IMG/VR virus record: IMGVR_UViG_3300023243_000530
Span: 1-47,543 of that record
Strand: one strand, 5' to 3'
Length of the DNA stretch: 47,543 bases
Source of the DNA: a virus
Shown here one piece after another: positions 25,155 through 34,089 of the stretch (positions within the stretch are counted from its first letter, which is position 1; each line of letters opens with the position of its first letter). The notes below the pieces were generated by a model. That model saw only the letters and a list, made by a program, of their open reading frames with translations, had not been told where the DNA came from and ran no database searches. The position numbers were made by a program, and so were the translations under genes.

Positions 25155-25546
25155 TGTTGAATGATATTAGATGGAGAGAGACAAGCGTGGAGAGAGTTCT
25201 AAACTCTGAGGGTGGCTTAGTCGGGAGACACTTGTCCGCGCAGGGGAGGGAAATAGTTTCCCTGGCTAAGGCTCAGGCGGGTAAAAAAACCGGCGCGTTA
25301 CGGGCCTCTATTCACGCTACAAAAAGGGGGCGCAATCTTGGAGGGCAGTATGTCCAAGTAGGCTCTTACCTTCCTTATGCTCTCATGCACCACCAGGGCA
25401 CCCGTCCTCGAGTCATTGTTCCTCGAAAAAGAAGAGTTTTAAGATTTTATGTTAAAGGTACTCTTGTTTTTACCAAAATAGTTCTGCACCCGGGGACACG
25501 GCCGAATCGTTACCTCACTGACTCCATGCGTAAGGTGATAAACTAG
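25154..25546 (+). CDS. HK97 gp10-like neck/tail-completion protein (130 aa)
   Basis: ATG in a TAATG overlap with the preceding stop. It is a small basic protein with the recognisable flow of the gp10 family: a helical start, AKAQAGKKTGALRASIHATK, then QYVQVGSYLPYALMHHQGTR and a strand-rich RKRRVLRFYVKG, ending in PGTRPNRYLTDSMRKVI. The KTGALR and Y(A)-x-HHQGT segments are the usual signature. Such proteins sit at the head-tail joint. Size is normal for the family. A 37-base gap with a weak AAAAGGAAAAA ribosome site separates it from the chaperone gene. Confidence 0.7.
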   Translation: MLNDIRWRETSVERVLNSEGGLVGRHLSAQGREIVSLAKAQAGKKTGALRASIHATKRGRNLGGQYVQVGSYLPYALMHHQGTRPRVIVPRKRRVLRFYVKGTLVFTKIVLHPGTRPNRYLTDSMRKVIN

Positions 25547-25583
25547 AATCTCCAACGACACAGAATAAAAGGAAAAATAGACA

Positions 25584-25922
25584 ATGGCAACAAAATTTAA
25601 AGACTTTGGGTCTACAAAAACTGAAGAGTTTGACGAAATTAAATTTAAACTGTACGGAGAAGAATTTAATTGCTTCAGAGCAATTCAAGGAAAAGTTCTC
25701 CTTGAAGTTGCAGGAAGTTTTGATGACAACCGCGCGTCTAACGCAAACGACGTCATCGAAAAGTTTTTTAAAGCTGTTCTAGAACCAGAAAGCTATGAAA
25801 GATTTGACGCTCTTATCCATGATCCAGATAAAATTGTTCCCGTCGAAGACCTCGGCGAAATTACAGGTTGGTTGGTAGAACAGTACAGCGCCCGCCCTAC
25901 TCAGGAGTCTTCGGGCTCCTAG
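25584..25922 (+). CDS. tail assembly chaperone, upstream frame (G-like, 112 aa)
   Basis: ATG after AAAAGGAAAAATAGACA. It is a small acidic protein, MATKFKDFGSTKTEEFDEIK..., of the size and place (just before the tape measure gene) expected of lambda-G-like chaperones that coat the tape measure during tail assembly. It ends at TAG 25920-25922. A second frame, offset by -1, is open from 25832 and continues to 26302, overlapping by 91 bases; in most siphophages the two are joined by a programmed -1 frameshift to give a longer G-T product. I could not find a canonical X-XXY-YYZ slippery heptamer in the overlap (see findings). Confidence 0.7.
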   Translation: MATKFKDFGSTKTEEFDEIKFKLYGEEFNCFRAIQGKVLLEVAGSFDDNRASNANDVIEKFFKAVLEPESYERFDALIHDPDKIVPVEDLGEITGWLVEQYSARPTQESSGS

Positions 25923-26302
25923 ACTGGGCGGCTGATAACTGGCCTTATGTGAACGGAAAAGTTATACTTTCCGGGATTATGCTACTAGAGCTGGACGCTT
26001 CAGACATGCTTGATGTAATTCACTACCTTTTTGAGGAAGACTTAAGAGTTTCTTCAGCTGAAGAGTCAGAAGCTGTTTCTAAAATACGAGAAACCATGTA
26101 CCCACTGCTCTACGGAAGACCGTACAAATCCGTATTCACCAGCTCAGATACAAAGTATAATATGAGTACGGCTAGCAGTGGTCCTACTCCGGCAAATAGT
26201 ACTCCTCCTGGCTCAGAAAGAAAGCCCTACATTCCGCCAACTCAATTTGACCCAGATAGTGTAGTTCCTTTTGGCGAAAAACTAGACTCCCCTTTGAAAT
26301 AG
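25868..26302 (+). CDS. tail assembly chaperone, downstream frame (T-like part)
   Basis: Read in the -1 frame relative to 25584-25922, this frame is open from 25832 and its first possible start is TTG 25868. It contains LLDWAADNW, GKVILSGIMLLELDASDMLD and VIHYLFEEDLRVSS, then a Ser/Thr/Pro-rich tail ending near FDPDSVVPFGEKLDSPLK. This is the usual look of the T part of G-T chaperones and sits directly upstream of the tape measure. TTG has no good ribosome site, so frameshift fusion to the upstream frame is more likely than free translation; the coordinates given are only the minimal reading. Confidence concerns the gene, not the start. Confidence 0.65.
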   Translation: MVGRTVQRPPYSGVFGLLDWAADNWPYVNGKVILSGIMLLELDASDMLDVIHYLFEEDLRVSSAEESEAVSKIRETMYPLLYGRPYKSVFTSSDTKYNMSTASSGPTPANSTPPGSERKPYIPPTQFDPDSVVPFGEKLDSPLK

Positions 26303-26315
26303 CGACAGGTAAACC

Positions 26316-29300
26316 ATGGCAGTACTCGGATCAGCTGAAATCATTGTTCGGGCTGTAACTAAAGACTTTAAAAGACAAGTAGAAGAAGGCTTTAAGAGCG
26401 CCGCACCTACTGCAGAAAAAGAAGGCGAAAAAACTTCTAAAGCTTTTGGGCGAGGGTTTTCCCGAGGAGCTGGTGATGGGCGGAGTGGTATAGATCGGTT
26501 TATTCCGAGAGATTTTGCGGATAGAGCCGAACGTGCTCGGATTGCATTTAGAAATCTTAACCGAGTATTCACCCTGGCTTTTCCCGCCATTGTGGGGGTG
26601 GGTGGAGCTATCGGAGCCTTGGGAGGTGGACTAGTAGCCCTTGTAGGCCTTGCAGGCAACGCTGCCAGATCTGTTGGAATTGTCCTTGTAGCCGCCTTGG
26701 GGGCTCTAGGGCAGGCGGGACTTGCAGCGGTAATCGCTCTTAAAGGCGTAAGTGAGGCCATTAACGCGCAAAGCGGTGGAGGCAACACAGCGGCAGAGGA
26801 AGCCGCCCTAAAAAGACTGCGTGACGCTAGGATTGCACTTCGTAACATAATTGAAAAAGAAAAACCAGAAGAGCTGGAACAAGCGCGTCAAAGGGCGGCA
26901 GAAGCCGCCGATTCGGCTGCAGATGCCGTGCTCAATGCGGAGCGAGCTGAAAGAGGCTATTTTCAGGCCCAGAAGGACACACTAAACGCTCTGGAGGACC
27001 TCAACGACGCCCGAGAAGAGGCCAAAGAACGGCTGCAACAGCTGCGTTTTGAGGTCGAGGGTGGTGCTATCTCTGAAAAGAGAGCAAGAATTGAATTTGA
27101 AAAGGCTCGAGAAAGCCTACAAAGGGTCCAGGACCTCCCCCCCAACTCGAGGGCCCGTCAAGAAGCCGAGCTTGCCTTTGCTCAAGCCGACTTAAACCTT
27201 CGTAAAGCTATTGACCGCAATGCTGACCTTAAAAAGGAAGAGAACGCAGCTACAAGAGCCGGAGTCGAGGGCTCTGATCTTGTTATTAACGCAAAAGAGC
27301 GGCTTTCTAATGCTCAACAGGCCGAAACAGATGCCGCAATCGAGGCCGCTAGAGCCGTTAGGGATGCCTCAAGGGCTCAGGCGGCTGCTGCTCAGGCGGC
27401 TGCCGACGCCCAAGCGGGGGGACGAGTCGAGCAAGAGCTAGACGCCCGCATTGCCCGAGCTCGAGAAGCCCTCGAGGAGGCCGAAAAAGCCGCAAAGGAT
27501 GCAGCGGGTGGTGGTATAGATAGGTTCGCTGAGGCACTAGCCAAACTTTCTCCTGCGGCCCAAAGATTTGTTTTAACCGTTAGAGACAATAAAAAAGAGT
27601 TTAACGACTTTAAAAAGACAGTTCAAGAACCGTTTTTCCAAGAATTTAACCGATCTTTGTTCCTTCTTTTAGATCGCTTGCCCGCTCTAGGGGGCCTTTT
27701 TGCAAGTACGTCTGGAATTGTTGGCCGACTTGCGTCGGGGTTCGTGGATCTTTTCCTGGGCGCCGAGAACTTTGGCAGGACCGGGCGTATTTTTAAAACC
27801 AATGATCGTCTTGTTGAAAAATTAGGACAAACCTTCCTCAACCTAGTGGACGGACTTTTGCTCCTTTTAGACGCTGCAGAGCCCGTAATTGATGCTTTTG
27901 GAGACTGGGCTCTCCAGAGCAGCTCAGGGTGGTTAAAAAACCTGCAGGGTGACTTTGACGGTGTGCGGGAACGTTTAGAGCAGTCGGCAGAAAAAGCAGC
28001 TCGGCTTGGCGGTATATTCGGTGGTATTCGGACAATATTTAAGATTCTCGGTGGGGAGATTAACGAAGCTGGTGGAGCCGCTGATATACTCCTCGGGTGG
28101 CTGGAAAAAATAACCACCGAAGGTATTGCAAACCTCGAGGAACAGGCAGCTAGCGGCGATCTGAAACAATTCTTCATTGACGTAACAGAAAACGCTATTG
28201 TAGTCCTTGAAATTATTGGAAATATTATTACAGGACTTCTCACTCTGGGTGCGCAGCCGGGGACAAAGCAATTCCTGGCCTCATTGAACAGCAGCACCGA
28301 CGGGCTAAAAGGATTTTCGAAAGAATTTGGCGCAGAAAACGGGCCTCTTGCTTCTATTGGTTCATTTATTGAAAGTTTTTTTGCAAACTTCTCTGCTTTG
28401 CTTCAAAATGAGTCTTTTACGGTGTTTATTGACACTCTTGCAGAAGCACTTGACTGGGTAACCGAATTTTTAAATGAAAATGAAGATTTTTTGAAGGCTA
28501 TTGCTCCTATTCTTGCATACGTCCTGGCCCTTGGCGCAATTGGTTCGGTTATTAGCGGCTTATTTAGGGTTTTTTCCGGATTTGGATTGTTTGTTACTAG
28601 AATATTCCAAGGCGCTGGTGGAATTGTTGGAAAATTTGCCACCGGGTTTAAAACAGGGTTTGCCGGACTTACGACGGGGCCAGCCGTAGGAATGTTGAGA
28701 CTCCTAGGAATAGTAGGAATTGTCATCACAGCTATTATGCTGATGTGGCACAATAGCGAAACTTTTAGGACTGCAATTGCCGGCCTTTTCAGCGCTATCG
28801 GAGAAGCTTTTAGCGGGGTAATGTCAGACTTAAAAACTGTTTTTGGAGAGGGCACCAAGGGAGGAGAGGCAATTGCGGGGGTCTTCGGGTTCCTTGGTGA
28901 TGTTATAGGCATAGCTTTGAGTGGGGTGGCTACGGCTATCGGATTTATTATCGGCATTGTCGGCGGAGCTCTTCAGTTTGTTGGAAGTATTTTTGTTGCT
29001 ATAGGGAACCTTTTTCAGGGTATTAAAGATGTTTTTATGGGTGTCTGGGCACTAATCACTGGAGACACCGAAAAAGCCGGAGAATATTTTAATTCAGCTA
29101 TTGGCAACTTTAAGAAAATTTTCTTGAACTTAGGTATAGGAATTGGAAACTTCTTTATTTCTGTAATTAACGGAATTATTGATGGCTGGAATGGGTTTGT
29201 CTCTAAAATTAAACTCCCAGATTGGCCTATTTTTGGAAACATGGCCGGAAAAAGTGCTGAGTTCCTAAGAATAAATCGTATACCTCCTCTGCAGTTGTTG

Positions 29301-29549
29301 GCGCAGGGTGGCATTGTTAACCCATCAGCGGGTGGAACAATGGCACTTATTGGTGAGGCGGGCCAGGCAGAGCGTGTAGAGCCGCTAGACTCCAGCGGGC
29401 TCTCCAAACGGGACAGAGCAATGATTGCTATGCTTGCGGGTAATGGGCCAGCCATCAATGTCTACCCAGCACCAGGAATGAACGAAACCGAGTTGGCCAG
29501 AAAAATCTCCAGGGAGATGGCGTCTCAAATGCGTAGAGGGAGTCTTTAA
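26316..29549 (+). CDS. tape measure protein (1077 aa)
   Basis: ATG at 26316, 13 bases after the chaperone stop. The largest tail gene; tape measure proteins set tail length and later form a channel for DNA entry. Residues 1-100 are basic with a Gly-rich FSRGAGDGRSGIDRF. About 150-420 is long Ala/Glu/Arg-rich coiled coil (EKEKPEELEQARQRAAEAAD). The middle and later part (about 740-950) has many hydrophobic segments such as IVGIVITAIMLMW and VIGIALSGVATAIGF. The end has the common GGIVNPSAGGTMALIGEAGQ-type stretch followed by KRDRAMIAMLAG. By the usual rule of about 0.15 nm per residue it would predict a tail of about 160 nm (inference). TAATG couples it to the next gene. Confidence 0.9.
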   Translation: MAVLGSAEIIVRAVTKDFKRQVEEGFKSAAPTAEKEGEKTSKAFGRGFSRGAGDGRSGIDRFIPRDFADRAERARIAFRNLNRVFTLAFPAIVGVGGAIGALGGGLVALVGLAGNAARSVGIVLVAALGALGQAGLAAVIALKGVSEAINAQSGGGNTAAEEAALKRLRDARIALRNIIEKEKPEELEQARQRAAEAADSAADAVLNAERAERGYFQAQKDTLNALEDLNDAREEAKERLQQLRFEVEGGAISEKRARIEFEKARESLQRVQDLPPNSRARQEAELAFAQADLNLRKAIDRNADLKKEENAATRAGVEGSDLVINAKERLSNAQQAETDAAIEAARAVRDASRAQAAAAQAAADAQAGGRVEQELDARIARAREALEEAEKAAKDAAGGGIDRFAEALAKLSPAAQRFVLTVRDNKKEFNDFKKTVQEPFFQEFNRSLFLLLDRLPALGGLFASTSGIVGRLASGFVDLFLGAENFGRTGRIFKTNDRLVEKLGQTFLNLVDGLLLLLDAAEPVIDAFGDWALQSSSGWLKNLQGDFDGVRERLEQSAEKAARLGGIFGGIRTIFKILGGEINEAGGAADILLGWLEKITTEGIANLEEQAASGDLKQFFIDVTENAIVVLEIIGNIITGLLTLGAQPGTKQFLASLNSSTDGLKGFSKEFGAENGPLASIGSFIESFFANFSALLQNESFTVFIDTLAEALDWVTEFLNENEDFLKAIAPILAYVLALGAIGSVISGLFRVFSGFGLFVTRIFQGAGGIVGKFATGFKTGFAGLTTGPAVGMLRLLGIVGIVITAIMLMWHNSETFRTAIAGLFSAIGEAFSGVMSDLKTVFGEGTKGGEAIAGVFGFLGDVIGIALSGVATAIGFIIGIVGGALQFVGSIFVAIGNLFQGIKDVFMGVWALITGDTEKAGEYFNSAIGNFKKIFLNLGIGIGNFFISVINGIIDGWNGFVSKIKLPDWPIFGNMAGKSAEFLRINRIPPLQLLAQGGIVNPSAGGTMALIGEAGQAERVEPLDSSGLSKRDRAMIAMLAGNGPAINVYPAPGMNETELARKISREMASQMRRGSL

Positions 29550-32101
29550 TGTCTAATACTTTTACCCAAGCCGAGGAAAACTATTACGTTAATACCGGCC
29601 TCTCCGAGCTTTTCCCTGATGAGATTAAAAAGCTTAAGCTTGAGGGAAACATTGTTCTGGGAGATTTTATTTTTAACACCATCGATGAGGACGGCGTCGT
29701 CTGGGTAATTTCAGAGATTAATGGCTGGTGGCAATCGCCTTCGGCAGACGTCCCAGAAATTGACAGAAGCGCTGGAGACGGTGGCTACGACGTGCCTGGA
29801 CGGTACATGTCTCGATCTATCGAGATTGAAGGATCTTTTCTTGTAACAGACCCCTCGAAAGTAGAAGCAGCCCGAGACAAGCTGATTGAAGCATGTAACT
29901 TGGTCTATCAAGGGGCGTGGTTAAAAACGGGGTCTAGCCCAATACGTGCGTCTTACGTGTACATGGTAGACCAGATTGAGACCCAAGTAGTCAATGCGCG
30001 TGGTAGGACAGAGTTTACAATTCCCCTTCGGGCTTCCGACCCCATCAAGTACTTGTGGAACGACGAAGATCCTGATGGCTACGAAGTATTTGAAATTCCA
30101 GTAAAAAACTCTGCTACAGGGGCAACAGGGGCCAGGACACTAACTAATGTGGGCAATTACTCGGTTCCTTGCTTCTTAGAGATTGTGGGTCCATACGCGG
30201 CTCCTGGCACGATTTTTAACCAAACTACCGAAGGGCTAGTTATTATCACCCAGCCGCTCCGGGGCATAAGCGCCAGGTCCGTGGTAAATAAAGAACTGAC
30301 ATTTAACGTAGACACTCTTATCGACACCGCTACGCTAACAACAACAAGCGAACACTCCTTTAGGGTGGGGGACACGGTCCTCATCAGCAACGTTGGCGCT
30401 GAGTTTGACGGCGAGCAGGTCATCACATCTACCCCCACTAGTACAACTTCTACTTACAACACTGTTGCCGCATCGATTGCTCCCGTAACTTTTAAAACCC
30501 TTCAGAGCGATGAGGCTCAGCTAGAAACCACTGTTGCCCATGGTTACTCCGTAGGGGATTCCGTAGTTGTCCGAGGAGTAGACGCTACGTTCGACGGCAC
30601 TTACACAATAACAGCCACTCCAAGCAGCAGACTGATTAAGTACGCACGTAAAAGAACTCCAACAAAAAACATTGTTTCTACCTCTTTGGCTTCCAATATT
30701 GCAACAATATCTACTAGTGATCCACATGAATTTATTGTGGGCGAAGATGTCACTATTTCTGGCACCGGAATTAACTATGACGGAGAGTATGAAATTCTCT
30801 CCACACCCACTGAGAATTCTTTTACCTGTGCCATTACCCGCACCAACTCCCGAGCTGTCACCAATAAAGCAATGTCTGGCGACACAGTCACCCTAACCAC
30901 AAGCAGTCCTCATGGGTTTGTTGTAGATGAACCAATCAATGTTACTGACGTAGATCTTTCACTTAACGGAGGATACTTCCTTAGCGGAGTGACCTCGAAT
31001 ACTTTTAGCTACCGCCGAGCCCGGTCCACACAGAGGGAAGTCACTATCACGGCTCGTGGAGCCAACCAAGCCACCCTCACTACCTCTACTCCTCATGGGT
31101 TTGCCGAGGGGGAGGAAATTAAAATTGAAGGTGTAGATGAGACGTACAACGGGACCTACACTATCATCAATCTGCCCAGCATAACTACTTTTACATTTAG
31201 CAGCACCGGGGGGGATCTCGTGTCAACCTCTGTAGTCGATGGTCGAGTTAGGGCTTTTAGTCGCAAAATAGATACCATTGCTCGAATTGGAAATTTAGTT
31301 ACCGTCACAACAGACAACATCCACGGTGTGATTTTTGGTGAGCAAGTGACCATTACCGGGTATCCTGCGTTTAACGGTACATATACAGTGAGTGATATCC
31401 CTTTTCTTAATACCTTTGAATTTGAAAGTGTCGGAGCCAACATAGAGGCTTTTACGCCGCTGATTGTCACACAGCGTAAACGCTCCGCGACCACAGCTAC
31501 TTTGACTACGGAGCTTAACCATGGGCTGACAACCGGAGATAAAATTAGAGTCTTTGGGGTTGGGTTTAATTTTGATGGGCTGCACACCATTACAGCCACT
31601 CCAAGCGTTAAACAAATCAGATTTACGCAAGAAGCTGGTCTAGAGGAAATACCCGAAGAAGACTCGGATGGGTTTGTCGGGCTTGACTATGGCTATGTAG
31701 AGCTGCCCGGGAGCATAACTAGTGCAGTCGTCTCCCCGGCGGGGCTTGTAAGAGCTTCCGGTAGCTTGCCTTTCACATCGACCACTGGAGTCTCTACCGT
31801 GTCAGATGCGATAACTCGTCGTCAGGCTGCCGGAAACGCTATTAAAGAAAATAATGTTAAATTCACACCCGGCCTGTCAAGCGCCTCTGCCATCGTAGAT
31901 GCCGATATCCTAGAAATTGACACAAAAAATAAAGAAGTTGCTTTCAATGGAGAAATTAGCGGTGCGCGGGGGAGGGTAGACGTGCTGGCTGATTTTATCC
32001 AGCTTGCGCCAGGAGAAAATATTATTGAGTTTGAAGACACAGGAAACCCGGAGGGGACAGCCACCCTTAAAATTTTTTACAGGTCTGGGTGGTTGTCCTA
32101 G
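29549..32101 (+). CDS. distal tail (Dit-like) protein with seven FCCH-like domains (850 aa)
   Basis: ATG in a TAATG overlap with the tape measure stop. Residues 1-190 resemble a distal tail protein, which closes the tail tube and anchors the tip: DYNVPGRYMSRSIEIEG-like text (read GGYDVPGRYMSRSIEIEGSF) and FTIPLRASDPIKYLWNDEDP. From about 245 to 705 there are seven copies of a 55-70-residue unit with the pattern T-T-x-x-x-H-G-F-x-V-G-D-x-V-x-I-x-G-V then F-N/D-G-x-Y/H-x-I-x-x-x-P-x-x-x-x-F. This matches the E1-FCCH-like repeats that appear in phage tail proteins. The last 140 residues form a further beta domain ending with FEDTGNPEGTATLKIFYRSG. The repeat block probably projects outward as a tip fibre or adhesion arm (inference). 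Confidence 0.75.
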   Translation: MSNTFTQAEENYYVNTGLSELFPDEIKKLKLEGNIVLGDFIFNTIDEDGVVWVISEINGWWQSPSADVPEIDRSAGDGGYDVPGRYMSRSIEIEGSFLVTDPSKVEAARDKLIEACNLVYQGAWLKTGSSPIRASYVYMVDQIETQVVNARGRTEFTIPLRASDPIKYLWNDEDPDGYEVFEIPVKNSATGATGARTLTNVGNYSVPCFLEIVGPYAAPGTIFNQTTEGLVIITQPLRGISARSVVNKELTFNVDTLIDTATLTTTSEHSFRVGDTVLISNVGAEFDGEQVITSTPTSTTSTYNTVAASIAPVTFKTLQSDEAQLETTVAHGYSVGDSVVVRGVDATFDGTYTITATPSSRLIKYARKRTPTKNIVSTSLASNIATISTSDPHEFIVGEDVTISGTGINYDGEYEILSTPTENSFTCAITRTNSRAVTNKAMSGDTVTLTTSSPHGFVVDEPINVTDVDLSLNGGYFLSGVTSNTFSYRRARSTQREVTITARGANQATLTTSTPHGFAEGEEIKIEGVDETYNGTYTIINLPSITTFTFSSTGGDLVSTSVVDGRVRAFSRKIDTIARIGNLVTVTTDNIHGVIFGEQVTITGYPAFNGTYTVSDIPFLNTFEFESVGANIEAFTPLIVTQRKRSATTATLTTELNHGLTTGDKIRVFGVGFNFDGLHTITATPSVKQIRFTQEAGLEEIPEEDSDGFVGLDYGYVELPGSITSAVVSPAGLVRASGSLPFTSTTGVSTVSDAITRRQAAGNAIKENNVKFTPGLSSASAIVDADILEIDTKNKEVAFNGEISGARGRVDVLADFIQLAPGENIIEFEDTGNPEGTATLKIFYRSGWLS

Positions 32102-34089
32102 TGAGTAACCCTATTTATCGATACTTTCTCACAGACCTCCTGAGTAACGAAGTCATTAGTGAAGTTCCCTTCAACGGAGTGTCCTTTGAACGGGCCAACC
32201 GGAGAGCAGGCAGCTTTAGTGGGACAATCCCATTTATTGAGGCAACCAAAGGACTAGATTTATACGAAGCCACCATGCCCGGGCGCACAGGGGTATACGT
32301 TCTTCGCGACAGTGTCTGCGTGTGGGGGGGAATTATCTGGTCAAGGAGCTACAGCGTTTCTGAAAAAGAGCTCTCTGTGTCCGGAGGAGAATTTCTTAGC
32401 TACTTCTACCATCGAAATATCTGGCAAACAATACAGTATGGGTCTGATTTTGTTGGGGTATCTTCGTATGAAGTTTCTGGAGGAGTCGGCACTGTCACCA
32501 CTGAAATTGCGCATGGGTTCCGTGTGGGGGATCAGATTCGAATAACATTCACCAGTCCTTTGGTAGATGGGGTCCAAGAGATACTTCAAGTCCCGTCTGC
32601 CAACAGCTTTCAATTTTCCACGACATCGGCAAACGGCGCTGGCTTTAGTACCAGTGGGGCATGTCGCAGCCTTGTGGATACCTATGATTTTGCACGTAAT
32701 ATTGTGTTCCAAGTTTCAAATGACCTAGGCGGGGTTAATTTTGCTAGTGAAATAATCAAGCCAGCTAGAGAGTTCCAAGAATCTGTTATCGCCAAAGAGC
32801 GCTCTGCGGGCCGAGTAACTATTAGGACCGCCAACGATCACGAAATTATTCCGGGTCAAGAGATAGAGCTTATTGAGGTGGATCCAGAGCTGGACGGTAT
32901 TCATATTGCAACACAGATACCTGATGCGCAGAGTGTGACTTTTGAACTGCAGGGAGGTGACATCCCCCGCACAACGCTACCCGGACTGAGAAATTTAAAT
33001 GTTGTCAGTAAGCAGCTTACGGACAACCTCGCCACTCTTACCGTTGACCGTCCGCACAATGCCCAGCCGGGGGATACAGTTATTGTCGAGGGCGTGGATG
33101 CCTTCTTCACTGGCCTTATTGATACCACATTTAATGGAAGATTTATTGTCATATCTACACCCACTACCACCAGTTTTACCTTTAGCAGTGGCGGTATTCT
33201 TAATGTTCTGGAGGAGCCCGTTGCAGGAGGTCTAGCGACATTTGGTTCTAAAGTAGTTTATGGGGATTTTGGAAGCTTTACGTCTAATGGTGATATTGGA
33301 ATAAACTTTGAAAACAACGCCAAGAGTGGGTTTTACCAGGACAAGCAAGTGTACCGAGGTTTTGAGCAACGAACTGCTGGTGAAATTCTTGAGGAGTATT
33401 CGAACACCACCGACGGCGGTTTTGAGTACCGCATTGACTGCGACTATGACTTTGACACCGCCAGTTTTTCTAGAACTTTTAAAGTGTTCCCTATTGACCT
33501 GGCAGAGCCTCCCCCACCCGGGGATGTTTACCCTGTCACTGCTTTTGGGGCCGACAAGGTTGTTTTTGAGTACCCAGGCAATATCTCTACTTTTGAAATC
33601 GAAGAAGATGCCGAAGACGCTGCTACTAGATTTTTTGTGGTCGGGAGTATTGAAGACCTAGGAGATGAGGCAAGTCAGCCATACGCGGGTGCTTCTGACC
33701 AAGAGCTTTTAGATAATAAATTTGGAAGAAGCTGGCCCCTACTCGATCTTAGCGAAAAATTAGACGAGGTTGCGGACGAATTAAGCCTCCATCAGTACGC
33801 TCAAGACTATCTCTACGAGTCACGCCCACCGGTAGGAACATACACAGTGACTGTCAATGGATCTCTTGATCCTTTAGTGGGTTCTTATTTTCCTGGGGAC
33901 TGGTGTTCTTTGATTGTCGACGACGAGTTTGTCCGTCAGCGCCTAGCAAATGACCAAGAGCCTAGGTCGGATATTCTTATTAGAAAAATTGATTCCTACT
34001 CGGTTGCTGTGCCCGATACTGCAAAGTTCCCCGAAGAGGTCACACTAACGCTAGTGACAGATTGGAAGGTTGATCAACGTGGCAACTAG
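32101..34089 (+). CDS. tail tip/hub-like minor tail protein with three FCCH-like domains (662 aa)
   Basis: I choose GTG 32101, which overlaps the previous stop as TAGTG, over GTG 32089. The start SNPIYRYFLTDLLSNEVISE and VSFERANRRAGSFSGTIP, then VYVLRDSVCVWGGIIWSRSY, match the N-terminus of siphophage hub proteins in actinophages. Three inserted FCCH-like units at about residues 120-190, 230-295 and 298-380 (AHGFRVGDQIRI, DHEIIPGQEIEL, PHNAQPGDTVIV) split the hub sequence, which resumes with DKQVYRGFEQRTAGEILEEY and the C-terminal DWCSLIVDDEFVRQRL. The insertion of the same domain as in the upstream gene suggests they contact each other or the same target. Confidence 0.7.
   Translation: MSNPIYRYFLTDLLSNEVISEVPFNGVSFERANRRAGSFSGTIPFIEATKGLDLYEATMPGRTGVYVLRDSVCVWGGIIWSRSYSVSEKELSVSGGEFLSYFYHRNIWQTIQYGSDFVGVSSYEVSGGVGTVTTEIAHGFRVGDQIRITFTSPLVDGVQEILQVPSANSFQFSTTSANGAGFSTSGACRSLVDTYDFARNIVFQVSNDLGGVNFASEIIKPAREFQESVIAKERSAGRVTIRTANDHEIIPGQEIELIEVDPELDGIHIATQIPDAQSVTFELQGGDIPRTTLPGLRNLNVVSKQLTDNLATLTVDRPHNAQPGDTVIVEGVDAFFTGLIDTTFNGRFIVISTPTTTSFTFSSGGILNVLEEPVAGGLATFGSKVVYGDFGSFTSNGDIGINFENNAKSGFYQDKQVYRGFEQRTAGEILEEYSNTTDGGFEYRIDCDYDFDTASFSRTFKVFPIDLAEPPPPGDVYPVTAFGADKVVFEYPGNISTFEIEEDAEDAATRFFVVGSIEDLGDEASQPYAGASDQELLDNKFGRSWPLLDLSEKLDEVADELSLHQYAQDYLYESRPPVGTYTVTVNGSLDPLVGSYFPGDWCSLIVDDEFVRQRLANDQEPRSDILIRKIDSYSVAVPDTAKFPEEVTLTLVTDWKVDQRGN

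Noticed and set aside
26282-26848. Minus-strand frame of 188 residues under the tape measure start
   Set aside because: It lies opposite a clear tape measure N-terminus, with Ala/Pro/Arg-rich composition and no promoter or ribosome site.
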